From assembly GCA_001557505.1 (NCBI GenBank), contig LSAX01000011.1:1798001-1862000 (forward strand): DNA of 64,000 bases, read 5' to 3'. A program made the translations under genes and the position numbers. Positions 42,678 to 54,980 of this stretch are shown here, piece after piece; position 1 is the stretch's first letter; each line of letters starts with the position of its first letter. A model generated the notes under the pieces. That model saw only the letters and a list, made by a program, of their open reading frames with translations, had not been told where the DNA came from and did no database searches. The stretch is from Reticulascus tulasneorum (lineage: Eukaryota > Ascomycota > Sordariomycetes > Glomerellales > Reticulascaceae).

Positions 42678-44232
42678 TTATGTGCCGAGACTCATCCAGC
42701 CGAACGTTCCAACTGCAGATGCCAAGACCAAGAAAGTCAAGATACCAGCACCGGCTTTGTCTGCTGTTGTTATCGGGGTATCGTGTCGGAGGAAATCGTC
42801 CGACTGGCTACCCGCATCCGGATCTCCTTGGCTCGTTCCGCCCGTCGCGTTCGTGACAGGAGGCTTGGCTTTCCCAACCAGCAGGGACGAAACTGCAGCA
42901 AGAACATTCATTTGCTGCCCAGCACCAGTCGTTCCGTCGTACGTGCCAGTCGACCATTTAAATCCACAGGTTCGTCCGTCGGCCCCGCCAGTGCATTGCG
43001 CCACAGCGGCCTGCGCCGATTGCTTGAGAATAGGTAGAACGGTCTCAGCGGTAAAGGGCGCTATTTGGGTCATGGTCGACATCCATCGGGCAACGTAACC
43101 CTTGAAACTCAACATGTCGGTCGTGCAAGTGTTGTGCTCCTCGCAGGCAACCTCGTAAGCAGTGTTGTTGGGGAAGAAGACGTTGAGCGTGCCTTGGAGA
43201 AGGCCCTCGACTCTGGACTTCCACTTTGCCTCGCCATTGGTCTAGAAAACTGGTTAGCTCGGTACTTTGGCTGGATCAATCCAATACAAATGGGGGGACA
43301 TACATAGTTGTACATGTATGCGGCGCCGAGGAGGAAGACGCCATTGTTGTAAGAGAACTGAGCACGGTTGATGTCGGTGCAGTTATGCTGGACATGGCCG
43401 CCATCGAAGATGTTGTAGTCGGCATCCATATAGCCAACTGACTGGACCCAATCCCACGTCTCTTCAGCCCACCTCGCGTAGGTCTCGTTCTCGGTGTAGC
43501 GAGCCAGTCTAGCACCCAGATTGAAGAAGCAACCGTTTGCAATGCCTGGTCCATGTTAGTCATCCCCCATGCACGGTGGTGAGGGCGTGTCTCATACTGT
43601 TCTTGTAGTCGTAGCCGTTGTTCGAAAGGGGAATCTGCCATCGCAAGCCGCCATTGCATGTGTTGTCATGTCTGTCCGGGCTGGCTTGGGTGTTGAAGAC
43701 GGCCTGGGCGAGTGCAAGCCATTGAGGCTCATCTGATGGAGGGTCCGGGAACTTCTCCTCGGCGGCAAGCATAGCGGTCATTCCCCAGAATCCTTGATCA
43801 TCGTTACCCAGGGAGGCGGTAACGTTGGGCGGCATGAAATCGCGACCGGGTCCTGTCTGGTGAAGCATGGCCTGCACAACGAGATCGTTGTAGGTGGAAT
43901 CGCCAGTAAGATGCCAATAATCAATCAGGGTCCCCCACATAGCTCCAGCTTCCCACCAGTAGTAATCGCCAGCGGGCGGAGGTCCAGGCAAGATACCAGG
44001 TGTTTGTCCGGTCAAGTTGCCCTTGTAGTACGACACGAGGTCGTAAGCCAGGGTTCGAGCGGATGCTCTGACTTCCTCTGCGCGCAGGAATTGGTAAGAA
44101 GGTCGGAAACGAGCAAAACAAGAGGGGGGAACAGAACATACCATCAGTGCCGATACTGTAGTAGGCGGCATTGGCCAGGCCGCCGGCTGATAGAAGCGCT
44201 GCGGCAGCGCGAGCAACGAGTGAGGTTCTCAT
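42678..44232 (-). CDS. DFG5: GH76 mannan endo-1,6-alpha-mannosidase / GPI-transglycosidase, Dfg5/Dcw1 type
   Basis: My model is complement(join(42678..43241, 43304..43545, 43598..44077, 44142..44232)), 458 aa. The family is thought to transfer GPI-anchored proteins to cell-wall glucan at the cell surface. A signal peptide is clear ([22 protein letters not shown]). GH76 features follow: [34 protein letters not shown], the catalytic Asp pair in [30 protein letters not shown], and [16 protein letters not shown]. Several N-glycosylation sequons are present. The C-terminus has a Ser/Asp-rich spacer and a hydrophobic end ([20 protein letters not shown]), consistent with its own GPI anchor. Three introns are in consistent phase. 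The symbol is by family; several paralogs usually exist in filamentous fungi. Confidence 0.9.
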
Positions 44233-47162
44233 GGTGACAGGGGAAATGACGTGTTGACGTTTGAGCGAGCGACTAGAGGAAACGAGGGTGAAGGAAGACG
44301 GAGAGGGTTATTCTCTTATGGGCAGCGATCGTATTATGAGCGGGTCATGAGAAAACCAGAGATGCCGGCGCGGCCGTCTTTTAGAGCGTCGCGAGTTTTC
44401 GTCGCTTTGCGGTTCTGTCGAAAGCGCCGGGTATATCGTAGAAATGGGAATATAGAGAGGAGCAAAGATTGAAAGGAGAGAACCTGCTTTTGGGCGAGAA
44501 GATTGGGAGGAGGGTGTGGTGTGGGTGCCACTTGTTGATGATTAAGGTAAGGCGCAACAGACTGGGAGCAAGCAAAAACCGCTGAATGGGCGAAATGGGG
44601 TGATGGGGATTGGATTGTACATTCCATCACCGGCCCCAATGCGGAAGGGAGCGGACGAAACAGGTACCTCCACTGCGGAAACAATAAGAGGCAATACTTT
44701 CTTCTTTGCTCCCGTAATTCGACACTAAAAGTACAGATGATACAATCATGTATTGGATCCGAACCATGCGAGATGGTCCCGCCACCCAAAAACATGCTAG
44801 TGGCAGCGCGCAAATTACCAGTTTCCCTCTTTCCACACCCACCCGAAGACCATACGCCCATCCCATACGTATGTACTCTGCGTCAGAGCGGGCAAGGTGG
44901 CAGTGCTGCTGCTGCTGGGGGAAGGGAATTCAGTTCCATGCTGTCAAGGTTTCGAATACGATCATTACTATTTACGAAGTACGCAATTACGAAGCTGACC
45001 AGGAATAAGTCTCCATCCGAGACAACACGCGTCAGTAGTCCCATTCGACTTCTCCCTTTGCATTCAGAGAGCGCGAGCGCTGGACTCCCTTCACTGTGAA
45101 ATTCCACGGAGGAGGGTGCTGTATCGAACAGCGATGGGGTGGTGAGACCCCTAAATCAATAATAATAAAGGAACCTACATATCCAGACAGAACGGGATGT
45201 CCGCCCGACCATCTGGATTTTGGAGATCACGAGCGGAAATCCCGGTCCCAGTCGTGATGATACGTCGCCGACCAATAAACAAGCCGCATTCTATTCTAGT
45301 CGCATATCACCGTGGCATCCCCCCCCCCTGTTGCTTGGCCCCTTTCGCGTGATTAAAGCGGGGGTTCTGGTCGACCAGACTCCCTGGAGGGAATCCGCTT
45401 TGTGCAACTGTAGATAATTCTGTGCACCCCAAGCAGATGAAATCTCCTCCAGAGTCGGTACTCGTAACTGCCGTGGTTCGCGCAACACATATTCTATTGT
45501 CGCCGAGATCTCAGCGGCAATCTACAGCGCCTTCTACGTGCCTCGCAACACATTTTGGATGGCCTCAGCCCTAAAACATTGAAATGTCGTCGAGCCAAGA
45601 CCGCCCAGCCTTCAGTTCATGGTCCCCGGATCCGCAAAAAGCTTGACTGGATAATTTACCCTAACCAACACTGCTTGGCAAGGAGGCTTAGTGAATGATT
45701 CGCTCCTTGGCTGTTGACGACATTATCACGGACCAACTGAGGCTCTAGTTTATCTTGGCAATTGCCAAAGTCCTTTAAATTTTTATCAAATGTTGCTCTT
45801 TCGACAGTAGATGAGCGCAAAGTTGCCTCCTCACCAGCAGCAGACTGGCGGCGACGAATAGGGGTAATTCGGTTTGGGGGCAGCGATCCTGCCGCCCCAG
45901 ATGAAATATGAAGAAGTAAAACGACACCTTTTATGCACTGACCAATGGCAGACTCGTCTACTCCTTTTTGATATTTATTTTCAGTATCTGTCAATTATCT
46001 AGTTTGCCGTCTAGCAACTATTTCTTCAAGTTGCCGAGACCAGAGAAACAGTGCCGCTTGTGCACCATGATATTCAAGTAGGTAGCTACGTGCTCGCAGA
46101 AATAGTAGAGTAAATAGTACAAAAAGTATGCAGTAAATATGTGGTAAAATATTGGGATATTCGTATAGTTTCTTACATCAGATGTGGCCCCAGAAATTCT
46201 GGCAGTTCTTTTCGCCCAGTAGCTAATTCGTCATATGTTTCTTCAGATGCCGGGCCGGCTTACATCTAGGTTGCTGCGTAAGAGTGTGCCGTCTTACCCT
46301 TAGCCCTGTTTCGAACTACCTCCGTAACCGTTCTCGACGATCACACATCAGTCAATAACACTAGTCTTTAACATGTTAGCGGGCGGATGCCTTCACAGGC
46401 GCTCGACCGGAGAGGTGCAAGTTCAATAGCCTTCAGTATAGTAGGAACTGTACCAGGTCGACTGAATCCTGGCTAGCATTGGCGGCCTCTGGAAGATTTC
46501 ACTTCCAGCAGGATACACCCAATCGCTCCGCTGTCTAGCCATGTCAACTATCACGTGTATATCATTGCCCACGCCTTTGTCCCGGGCCAAACCCTCAGTA
46601 CTAGAGGAGTGTTGTTGGGTATGATCACAAGAGTTGTCAACTGTAGCGGATTGCATATCGTTGGAAAGCCAACTTCATTATGATAATGATTTAGGATAAG
46701 TGGTGCAACAACTCGTAAGGCCTCTGTCGATAGCCTAGGCAAGCATCAGGAGAACTTCGATGTCGTCCAGGAGTCGTGTCTATGTACCATGCTCCTTAAG
46801 CAAGAGCAAATAGGATTTGCCGTACTTTGTTCTAGCATCGGATATTTACCATTGAAACGATCATCATTGGAAGCAAGTCCCTAGTACGGTAGATAAGTAG
46901 ACATTGTGAATATATAACGCTGAATGTAAGCTCTACTAGATACTCAAGTACAAATTTCCACCCTTCTGAAGGAATGTTTTCCCATTCCCATGCCTACCCA
47001 ATGCTGACAAGGACCGTGATGAAAATGAACGCCTTTGCGATCTCAACCAGTCTAGTCCGCCCAAGCCCAATCATAATGCTAAGTTCTCCCCTAGACGGGT
47101 AGTTGGAGAGAAGAAGAGTAATAGTGAGAGAGTCCCCAACCACATCCAGCAACACAGTATGC
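44233..47162. other. Gene-poor 2.9-kb block
   Basis: No intact gene is supported. Minus-strand frames at 45994-45656 and 46656-46423 read like protein over 75-112 codons (for example DMARQRSDWVYPAGSEIFQ) but lack introns, starts and family, and may be decayed gene fragments. The first ~500 bp upstream of the GH76 start is its likely promoter. Confidence 0.45.
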
Positions 47163-47732
47163 TTAAAAGTAGGCAATCCTGGCGCCTGCGACTGCCGGGT
47201 TCCAAGAAACATAGTCATTGTCGTATACACCAACAAGCTCGAGGCCTTCTACGGTACCAGGGGGCTTGCAATCGGTAGGAGCAGTGAGGTATGTACTGTA
47301 GGTAGCATCCCAGCTTGCGAATCCTCCCAATCCAGCGCTGAGACGGCCAATCTGGTTGTTGCGCTGATTACCCGGACCCCAGCCCGTGGTGCAGCCCGGC
47401 GCAGGGTTGAGGCTGGTGAAAACATCGATCTTCTTGCTCCCCGTCAGGGTCGCGGTGCCGTCGAGATAGAAGTAGAACTGGCACTTCTTCCCAGCTACGG
47501 CGGTTGGATAAGTGAAGGTCAGAAGGGTCGTGATGTCGTGGCCATTGTTGGAGGTAGCCTTGGAAATGAGTCCCCCAGGAGGATTGCATTGGATTGCTCC
47601 GGTACCGACATCGTAGTTATAGATGGCCGATGGACGGAAGTAGACGTCCGGGCTACCTGCGCGGGACTCGAGAGGGACACCGAGAACGGAGGAGATAGTG
47701 AAGGCAACCGCGAGAATGGTCTTGGAGAACAT
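47163..47732 (-). CDS. Small secreted protein, possibly But2-domain-like
   Basis: The 189-aa single-exon product begins with a signal peptide (MFSKTILAVAFTISSVLGVPLESRA). The mature part is beta-rich: SPDVYFRPSAIYNYDVG, TFTYPTAVAGKKCQFYFYLDG, KIDVFTSLNPAPGC, then YLTAPTDCKPPGTVEGLELVG and a hydrophobic end. The pattern of a single C-terminal beta-sandwich with a KKCQF... core and an ELVG...DNDY end recalls But2 C-terminal-domain proteins common in ascomycete secretomes. I am not certain of the family. Four cysteines could form two disulfides. The ATG at 47732 is chosen because the signal peptide starts there; upstream codons in frame are not coding-like. It sits alone in a gene-poor block. 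Confidence 0.7.
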   Translation of the reverse strand: MFSKTILAVAFTISSVLGVPLESRAGSPDVYFRPSAIYNYDVGTGAIQCNPPGGLISKATSNNGHDITTLLTFTYPTAVAGKKCQFYFYLDGTATLTGSKKIDVFTSLNPAPGCTTGWGPGNQRNNQIGRLSAGLGGFASWDATYSTYLTAPTDCKPPGTVEGLELVGVYDNDYVSWNPAVAGARIAYF

Positions 47733-49689
47733 GATGACTGGTGAAAGAGCTACTTGAAGGTAAAAGTAAAGAAGCAAGCGAGAGACTTGTAGCTTAAATA
47801 ATAGGACTTGAGGTGATAGGACGATCCTGTGATGCGCGTGGATTTGAGATGGGAGATAATTCCACTTACAACAGGACACATAGCTCTTTATATATCCAAA
47901 CCTATAACACAGCCCAGGCAACTCATCACGATACTCAACAGAGCCTTCGGCGAGGCAAACACCACGATGTTGGCTCCAGGCACGAGGAGGCCGTCTTCGT
48001 GCAATCTCGAGTCAAGGAACCTCGGATTCTGTAAATAGCAACAACGAGGGTTCACACCACCACCAACTCTCCCCCCTCACTGCCCACGAGGCTCTCAAGG
48101 ACGTCGAGTCGGGCCAACTGAAGCGGTGATTAGTGCGGCCAACGATCGTGCGGCCTCCACTATCGGGAGCGCAACGCAACCGGAAACGGACACATTCAGT
48201 CCACGACGGGGACGTAGCGAATTACCAGCGCAACTTTACCTCTAGCTATGACTAAATTCGTGGAAACGGTGGTGGGTTGGGCTCATGTCCTTGTGGCTGC
48301 TTCATAAGGCTGAGCTGCTGCGGCTGATCCAGCTTGGGCCAATGGCGGTCGGCAGTGTGCACGCCGGTTGGGGAGACCACCGAATGACAGCACACAACCG
48401 TGGAATGATGGTCCACTGCTCGGGCTCGGTAGTGGCTCGACTTACAGCACATTGTCTCGGACGCATTAGGAGTGAAGTTGGCTATGGGGAGTCTCCTTCG
48501 ATATTCTCGCCAGTCAGCTGTTGCATAAGTCTCAGGATACGACAATTCGTCTTCCGGCCAATTCGACCAGAGTTTGGGGACGGTCAGCAGATTGAATTAG
48601 CAGCGCTCGCGGCTCGTCGTCAAAGAAAGATCTATTTACAGATCTGCTTAGACTTGGAAAAGAAGAGTAGTGGCTTGTAGCCTCGTTGCTGGCCTGAACT
48701 CAATCCTCGGGCCAAAAGCCTGATGAGGGCTATGCAGTTTGAGACTCTGCGTTATTCACCTAGGCCAAAACACTAACCCGCTTGTACGACGTCAAGTCTT
48801 GCAGGTGGGCACTTGGCCAGTCATAGGTACTTCGTATAATCCGGGGGATATCATGATGGTGCCGAACAGTCCGGAGGATCAGAGCAGTAATTGGGGGACG
48901 AGTTGGAGGAGTCGAACTCTAGTCAACCTAAACACTGAGCTTCTCCACAAACTGTCAGCCGAAGGAGCACCGACACAACTTAGCAGTTTACCCCATAGAG
49001 CGGCTCGCCCAGTCCACCATCTTTACAATCCATAATTAGTTAACTAACTTCATAATAACTAGTGCCCTGGTACCTTATCTAAACCCGCAGGGGTCCACTA
49101 GAGATTCGACTCGAAATACACATGCGGATTCTAGGCACCGAAGTTGTCTGTCCCGTATCTGTTATTACGTCGGGGCTGCGCTTGCAGCTTGGAGCTTGGA
49201 GGTTGTGCCATATGGCTCGCCATAAATTAGCTGAGTAAAGATATACTTGCCGATAGGAAAACTGTTTGTACAGACTGGCCAAGATCCGGCAACATCTCAT
49301 ATATCTCACCTCAGCTATTGTGGAGCAAGAAAGTTTCCCGAAGTCGCGATCAAATCATCTCCGTGCGGTACTTCGTGTTCGGTGTGGATCTGCTGAAGAC
49401 CAGCCGTAACTTTTGGGGTAGGGCCTTTTTGTAATGCTTGGCTTGCTTCCTTCGGTATCTGTCATATTTAATCGACGTCGCACGCCGCCTCCACTGCATG
49501 GGAAGAGTCACACGAAATCCTTTATAGCAGTGAAGGACTAGATTCTCCTTCCGAGAAGCTGGCAGCATCATCAGCTTCGCAAGCCAAGACCATAGGGGTT
49601 TTGAGGTGATCCAATTGCAATTTCTCCACATACTTCCCAATATTTGGAGCCTGCCTCGTAAATCTTGATTCTCAACAGGGTTAATAAAC
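47733..49689. other. Gene-poor 2-kb block
   Basis: It lies between divergent starts of the secreted-protein gene (-) and FluG (+). Plus frames at 48285-48680 and 48739-49035 are open but show no domain, intron or start context. Both promoters must lie here. I see no other structure. Confidence 0.45.
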
Positions 49690-52360
49690 ATGGATCCAGC
49701 CAAGCTAACCGGACATGCCCTTCTCATTCACACGATCCAGACGACACCAATCATCGACAATCATGCCCACCCGCTTCTGAACCCCGAGGCCATTAGAAGC
49801 TATCCACTTCTGTCTATTACAACCGAGGCCCATGGCGATGCCATTCATGCATCTTTGTCGAGTCTTGCCCATGTACGCGCGGTCAAGCAGCTTTCAACTG
49901 CTCTGCGCTGCGAACCGACTTGGGAGGCCGTCGTCAATGCCATTGAGCAAAAGAGAATCCAAGGCTACGATGAGTGGGTCGAGGAATGTCTATCTGGTAT
50001 TGAGACTGTTCTGGTAGATGATGGCCTCGATGGCCAGGATGATGTGTACCCATACTCGTACTTCTCCGACATCACACGCAGCCCGGCCAAGAGGATTGTC
50101 CGGATTGAAAAGCTCGCGGCCAATATCATCAATGCAGTCTGCCCGGAGCAAGTGTCGGCCCCTAGGACTAACCAGGAAGCCGGCCCAGCTTTCGATAGAG
50201 CTATGGAGGAATTCGATGTCAGTATTATGCAGGCCATTGCTGATCCAGAAGTTGTCGGGTTCAAGTCGGTCATTTGCTACAGGACTGGTCTTGCCATTCC
50301 AAGGAAACCGGATGTTGTGGCAGCGAAGGAGACATTTGAGGGCATCTACGCCACGCATACTCAAGGCACGGGCACAGCATTTGCGAGAGTGGACCACCCG
50401 GGACTCAACGAGTTTCTCGTTCACAGGCTAGCCAGCCTCATTCGGGACAGCGAAGCGTCTGCCAAGAAGCCAATTCAATTCCACACCGGCTTAGGAGACA
50501 ATGACATCACGTTGACAAGCGCTTCGCCTTCGCACCTTCAGGAATTCATTCGGGAGTACCCCACTGTGCCCATTGTCCTGCTACATGCGAGCTACCCTTA
50601 TACGAGAGAAGCTGGATATCTTGCTAGCGTATATGCGAACGTGTACGCCGACATTGGCGAGGTATTCCCATTCATAAGCCAGGATGGGCAGGAGACAGTT
50701 GTACGACAGATCTTGGAGCTTTGCCCCTGGTCCAAGATCCTCTGGAGTACCGACGGACATTGGTTTCCGGAGACATACTACCTAGCCGTAATACAAGTCA
50801 AGGAAGTCCTGCAGAAAGTACGATGTTCATTACCTCAGCACATAATTAGATTACCAACTAACGTGATATTAGGTGCTGTGTGATTACGCACGAAAAGGAC
50901 ATCTGACCTGGAAGGAAGCCAGCCAGCTAGTGAAGGATATCTTGTTCAACAACTCGAACCATCTGTATCATCTGCAACTGCCATTCAGCCCCGAGGATTA
51001 CAGCATCCAGCCCAGGAGACTGTATGAGAGCAGTGATCTTGATCTCCTTGAAGCCTTCCTAGTGGGCAAGCAGCTCCCCCAGTATCTGCGCATCTATTGG
51101 AATGACTACACAGCTACCCCCAGAATGAGGGCCATACCGATGCGTAAAGTTCTTTCGCTACTCAGAGACGAAGGAACTTTCTCCATCAACATCGCCAAAG
51201 CTAGTCTAGGCCTCCTTCAGAATGACGTAGTTGTTGCTCCCTATTTAGCAACAGGAGAGTACAAACTGCACCCGGACTTCACATCGCTTCATGAAGGACC
51301 GAGAGAGGGCCACATCAGCGTTTTCGGGGACTTCAGAGAGCAAGACGGATCGCATGTTCCGCTCTGCCCCCGATCGGTGCTGGAGCGAGTCGTTGACAAC
51401 GCAGCGAAACATGGTCTTGCCTTTCAAATCGGATTCGAAATTGAGCTTGTGATCGTTGAGCGGGTGAGCGGCGGTGGGCCTATCAGATTCAAGACACTGG
51501 AATCTGATGGACATGCCTGGTCTGTTTCACGAGCGCATGACCACCCAGTTGTCGCGCAGGTTCTGGAGAAGGCTATTGCGATGCTCGACAGTGAAGGTAT
51601 TTATATCGAGCAGTTCCATCCCGAAAGCGCCACGGGACAGTACGAGGTGGTCCTCTCGAGGGCGACCCCTCTCAAGGCCATTGATACACTCTTGCATGTT
51701 CGAGACATCATCACCGCCACTGCGGCTGCAGCAGGGTACAGGATGACCTTGCACCCGAAGCCATTCGCCGATGCCTGCGGAACCGCGAGCCATGTGCACA
51801 TGTCCATCTCTTCTCCCGGGGGATCGAAACCCGAGGTCTACATTCCATTCTACGCCGGCATCCTCAAGCACCTGCGGGCCATAATCGCCTTCACATATAG
51901 CAATCCAGTCAGCTACGAACGAGCCGTGGACGGATGCTGGGCTGGTGGCCGGTGGGTTACTTGGGGGACTCAAAATCGAGAGACCCCGCTTCGCAAAGTC
52001 GAGGATAGCCACTGGGAGCTCAAGACGTTGGATGGCGTGGCGAACCCGTACCTCGCGCTGGCGGCGGTCCTGGCAGCTGGCACGTATGGCGTGATGAAGA
52101 AGGAGAAGATGGTCTGGGGCGACTGCGAGGTCGACCCGGCGACGTTGACCGACAACGACAGGAAAGAGCTTGGTGTGCGAGAGATGCTACCAGCCAGCCT
52201 GGAGGAAGCGCTCGATGCGTTGGAGAATGACGAGGAACTTACCGGGTTGCTTGGAGAGGACCTGGTCGAGAGATATCTTCTTGTTAAGAAGGCGGAGCTA
52301 AAAATGCTGAAATCGATAGCTGATGACGAACGGAGGCAGTGGATCATGGAGAGATACTGA
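49690..52360 (+). CDS. fluG: FluG: amidohydrolase-like domain fused to glutamine-synthetase-like domain
   Basis: My model is join(49690..50817, 50873..52360), 871 aa, near the 865 aa of Aspergillus FluG. Residues 1-376 form an amidohydrolase-type domain with the metal motif DNHAHP near the N-terminus, FHTGLGDND and a late LWSTDGHWFPE. The GS-I-like catalytic domain begins at about residue 430 and includes QIGFEIELV, EQFHPESATGQYEVVLS, the ATP/ammonia region HPKPFADACGTASHVHMS and NPYLALAAVLAAG. In Aspergillus nidulans FluG is needed to make the signal that starts asexual sporulation; whether this copy does so is inferred. The only intron falls between codons 376 and 377, close to the domain junction. 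It is not next to other conidiation genes here. Confidence 0.9.
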
Positions 52361-52752
52361 AAGGCTAGTCTTGTAGTTCAAACAAACGCTGCATACTCTC
52401 TTTAATCAGGGTCCTTAAGCTTTAGCATTGGTACTGCAGATGTCACCCAACCACATATATGTCTCTACTGCAGTCCTGTCAGTATCACACCCGGGGCGCT
52501 GTTCTTCTAGAAGCAACACACTAAAGGGTTGAAAGTGACTTCTTGCGAAAGTCCAGTTGTTCTTGTCCATTATGCCAAACAGTTGGTTGGAGAGGGTGAT
52601 CAAACATAGTCTATTGCTATGAATAACAACTTCTTTGCATCATGGTGGCGCGACTGCAGGCAAGACGTAGCGAAGAGCTGCATCGGAGAGAATTGCCACT
52701 GGGAATTCTTAACCAACTACTGTGTTCTCTTCCCCCTGCTGCTTGTACTTCC

Positions 52753-53172
52753 CTATTTATAACAGTAGAGAATAGTGTTGCCTACTTTGATATTGACGGA
52801 TAGGGCTTGGGTGTTCTTGGAGATGGTGTAGAAGTTGTTGATCTGGCCGAAGGCAACCTCGTATACGTCTCTCTGGGGTCCTAGGAGCTTGGATTTCATC
52901 GAGATGGCCTTCTCCCAATCCATCTCTTCCCACTTGGCCCATTAACGTGCCTCCTTTGTGTCATCGGTATGGGTAGACGGCCAAGCCTCTTGATCATGGA
53001 TGGGCAGCAGGTGGTGGCAGACTGTTGGCGAGATCAATAATGCTTCCCGGCATCTATGAGAGGCCGCACCAAACGGCACCACCTTGCCATCTAATTCTTT
53101 GCCTAAATATACATCTTCGTACGTAATTTGTTGAACCGCACCTTTTCCTCTTTTCCCAACGAACTGGAACAA
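52753..53172 (-). pseudogene. Coding relic with one in-frame stop
   Basis: One minus-strand frame reads FQFVGKRGKGAVQQITYEDV and LGKELDGKVVPFGAASHRC to a TAA at 52944-52942. It then continues directly in the same frame for 62 more coding-like codons (WAKWEEMDWEKAISMKSKL, then DVYEVAFGQINNFYTISKN) to TAG at 52755-52753. No intron can remove the TAA. This suggests an inactivated gene; further decayed coding-like pieces upstream (53308-53504) may belong to it. I do not recognise the family. Confidence 0.4.
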
Positions 53173-53771
53173 GACTGGAAGTAAATATTCCGGTCAGTTT
53201 AACTGCAGTGTATATGTCCTGTCTCGATATGGCCTGGCAGGATGGTGGCCGAGTTTGTTTCCCCATGGTCACGCGGGTGATTTGCATGGCGGAGGTTCTC
53301 GACAACAAGAGCCAGTAATTTTGGATATCAGGTATCAGGCGAATGTTTTAAGCCGCTATGCTGTTCGACCTCATGTAACTGAGATTGAGAACTTGTAGGA
53401 TTACCTCAGATGAGTGGCATTCCATAAACTCGCAGATCACCTCGACTACGCTGCGTTACTCGGTTTGCGAGTCATAGATCAATAGTGCCAGGGCGTAGCG
53501 TCACTAGCAGGGCGTAGTATGTTGTACTCGCCCACCATAGACGCCAGCCCCAAGACCGGAACTGGTATGGGCATGTAGACCAAAGCCACACCTCGCGGGG
53601 AGCATCTCAAGGTTTCTGCTGTCAATTACCGACAACATGTACCAAGTCAAATACTTCGAGATAGCTTGCAGCATGAGGAACGCAAGTTTGCGTTCGATTT
53701 CACCGAAGAAGGCTTTTGGAAGCTGAACTGAATGAATATATGCGCCGGTGGTTTGATCTTCAGTTGCTCCG

Positions 53772-54980
53772 TTAATCAAAGGTAATCTTTGTACCCGTAT
53801 GTTTGGCCGCCGAGCCCGTTAACCTTGCAACCATAAGGTCATCCTGCGCCTTGAGAGGCGCGGGTTCTGAACGATTCCGCCGTCCCTTGTTCTCCCTCTC
53901 CTTCTCGGAACCCTTATCCTGCTTGCGGGCGTCGGGCTTCGTGCCATCAGCGTCTACTTTGTTCGGGCCGTCTTTCTTGAATCGCTTTTTGTAACGCACT
54001 TGGTCGTCTTCTGCGAGTTCAAGTTTCAATGCCCTGCCCATCAGCTTGTTTAGCCACCACTTCCGCATCCTTATTTTCTTGACTTCCTTCTCCTCGGGCT
54101 CGTCATCCTCACTTCCGTCGGCGGCTTTAGGTGCTACAAAGTCCTCTTCCGTCTCGATCACTTCCGGGATCTTGACAAAACCCTTCACAGCCTGGGCTGC
54201 AGCCTCAGCCTCCCTGAACTTGACCCAGCCGAATCCCTTGCATTTCCCGGTGTCCTCAAATGTAGCAACCTTGACCCAGTCTATCTCGCCGCATTTTTCA
54301 AAGTGTGTTCGTACGTCATCCTCGGTTGTCTTGAATCCCAGGTTTCCGATGAATATTTTGCGGCTAGTGGGCTCATCCGATTTGCCATTTGTCTTGTCGG
54401 TAGCTTCGGGGTCCTCCTTTTTGGGTCGACCTTCAAACGACTTGGCATCCTTGATCAAGAGTTTCCGGAAACCGAGTTCAGTCTCGGATAATGCAATGGC
54501 TGCGACCTTGGCCCCGAGGTCCTTGAAGTCCACGTAGGCAAACCCTTTGTTCGACGGCTTCTCTTGCTTGTCCCGGCCGGCCGGCTTCGTCATTGGGAGA
54601 TACACTCTTGTCATTGACTCTTCGGTGATCACGCCGCCAGAATTATCCACAAGCCACTTGCGCAGTTCCTCCCGGGTGGCGTTGAAGCGCAGGTTGCCAA
54701 TCCATACACCGTGCTCTGACCGAGCAGCCTTTTCTGCGTTTTCTTTCTCCTCACGCTTCGCCTTTGACATGGGCTTTTCGTCATCGCTGTCGGGCTTCGC
54801 GGGCAGCGGTTTTCCCTTTTTCAAGGCTCGGCGTGCTCGTTTGGAGGGAGGTTCGGGAGCCTCCAGATTCACCTCGAGTTCGGAGAGTTTTGATTTTCGT
54901 TTCTTTGACGGGGATGATTGCGGCTCTTGATTGTCAGCGGTCTCTGACTCGGCAGGTCTTTCATTGTCTGCGGTTGCCAT
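53772..54980 (-). CDS. NOP13: Nucleolar two-RRM protein, NOP13-like
   Basis: The 402-aa single-exon product has almost the length of yeast Nop13 (403 aa). A charged N-terminus with KKRKSKLSE and SKRARRALKKGK (likely nuclear/nucleolar signals) precedes RRM1 (RNP2 GVWIGNLRF at about 90; RNP1-like KGFAYVDFK). RRM2 follows (KIFIGNLGF at about 210; CKGFGWVKF). Then come RKWWLNKLMGRALKLELAEDDQ and a basic, low-complexity tail. Nop13 associates with pre-ribosomes. Nop12 has a similar architecture, so the exact ortholog should be confirmed. It is divergent from STS1 across 1.46 kb. Confidence 0.83.
   Translation of the reverse strand: MATADNERPAESETADNQEPQSSPSKKRKSKLSELEVNLEAPEPPSKRARRALKKGKPLPAKPDSDDEKPMSKAKREEKENAEKAARSEHGVWIGNLRFNATREELRKWLVDNSGGVITEESMTRVYLPMTKPAGRDKQEKPSNKGFAYVDFKDLGAKVAAIALSETELGFRKLLIKDAKSFEGRPKKEDPEATDKTNGKSDEPTSRKIFIGNLGFKTTEDDVRTHFEKCGEIDWVKVATFEDTGKCKGFGWVKFREAEAAAQAVKGFVKIPEVIETEEDFVAPKAADGSEDDEPEEKEVKKIRMRKWWLNKLMGRALKLELAEDDQVRYKKRFKKDGPNKVDADGTKPDARKQDKGSEKERENKGRRNRSEPAPLKAQDDLMVARLTGSAAKHTGTKITFD

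Noticed and set aside
45656..46656. Two minus-strand frames of 75-112 codons in the 44-47 kb block
   Set aside because: Composition is protein-like but there is no continuity, splice logic or recognised motif.
47163..47921. Start of the secreted protein at 47921
   Set aside because: The extra 63 residues are not coding-like and would bury the signal peptide; ATG 47732 is preferred.
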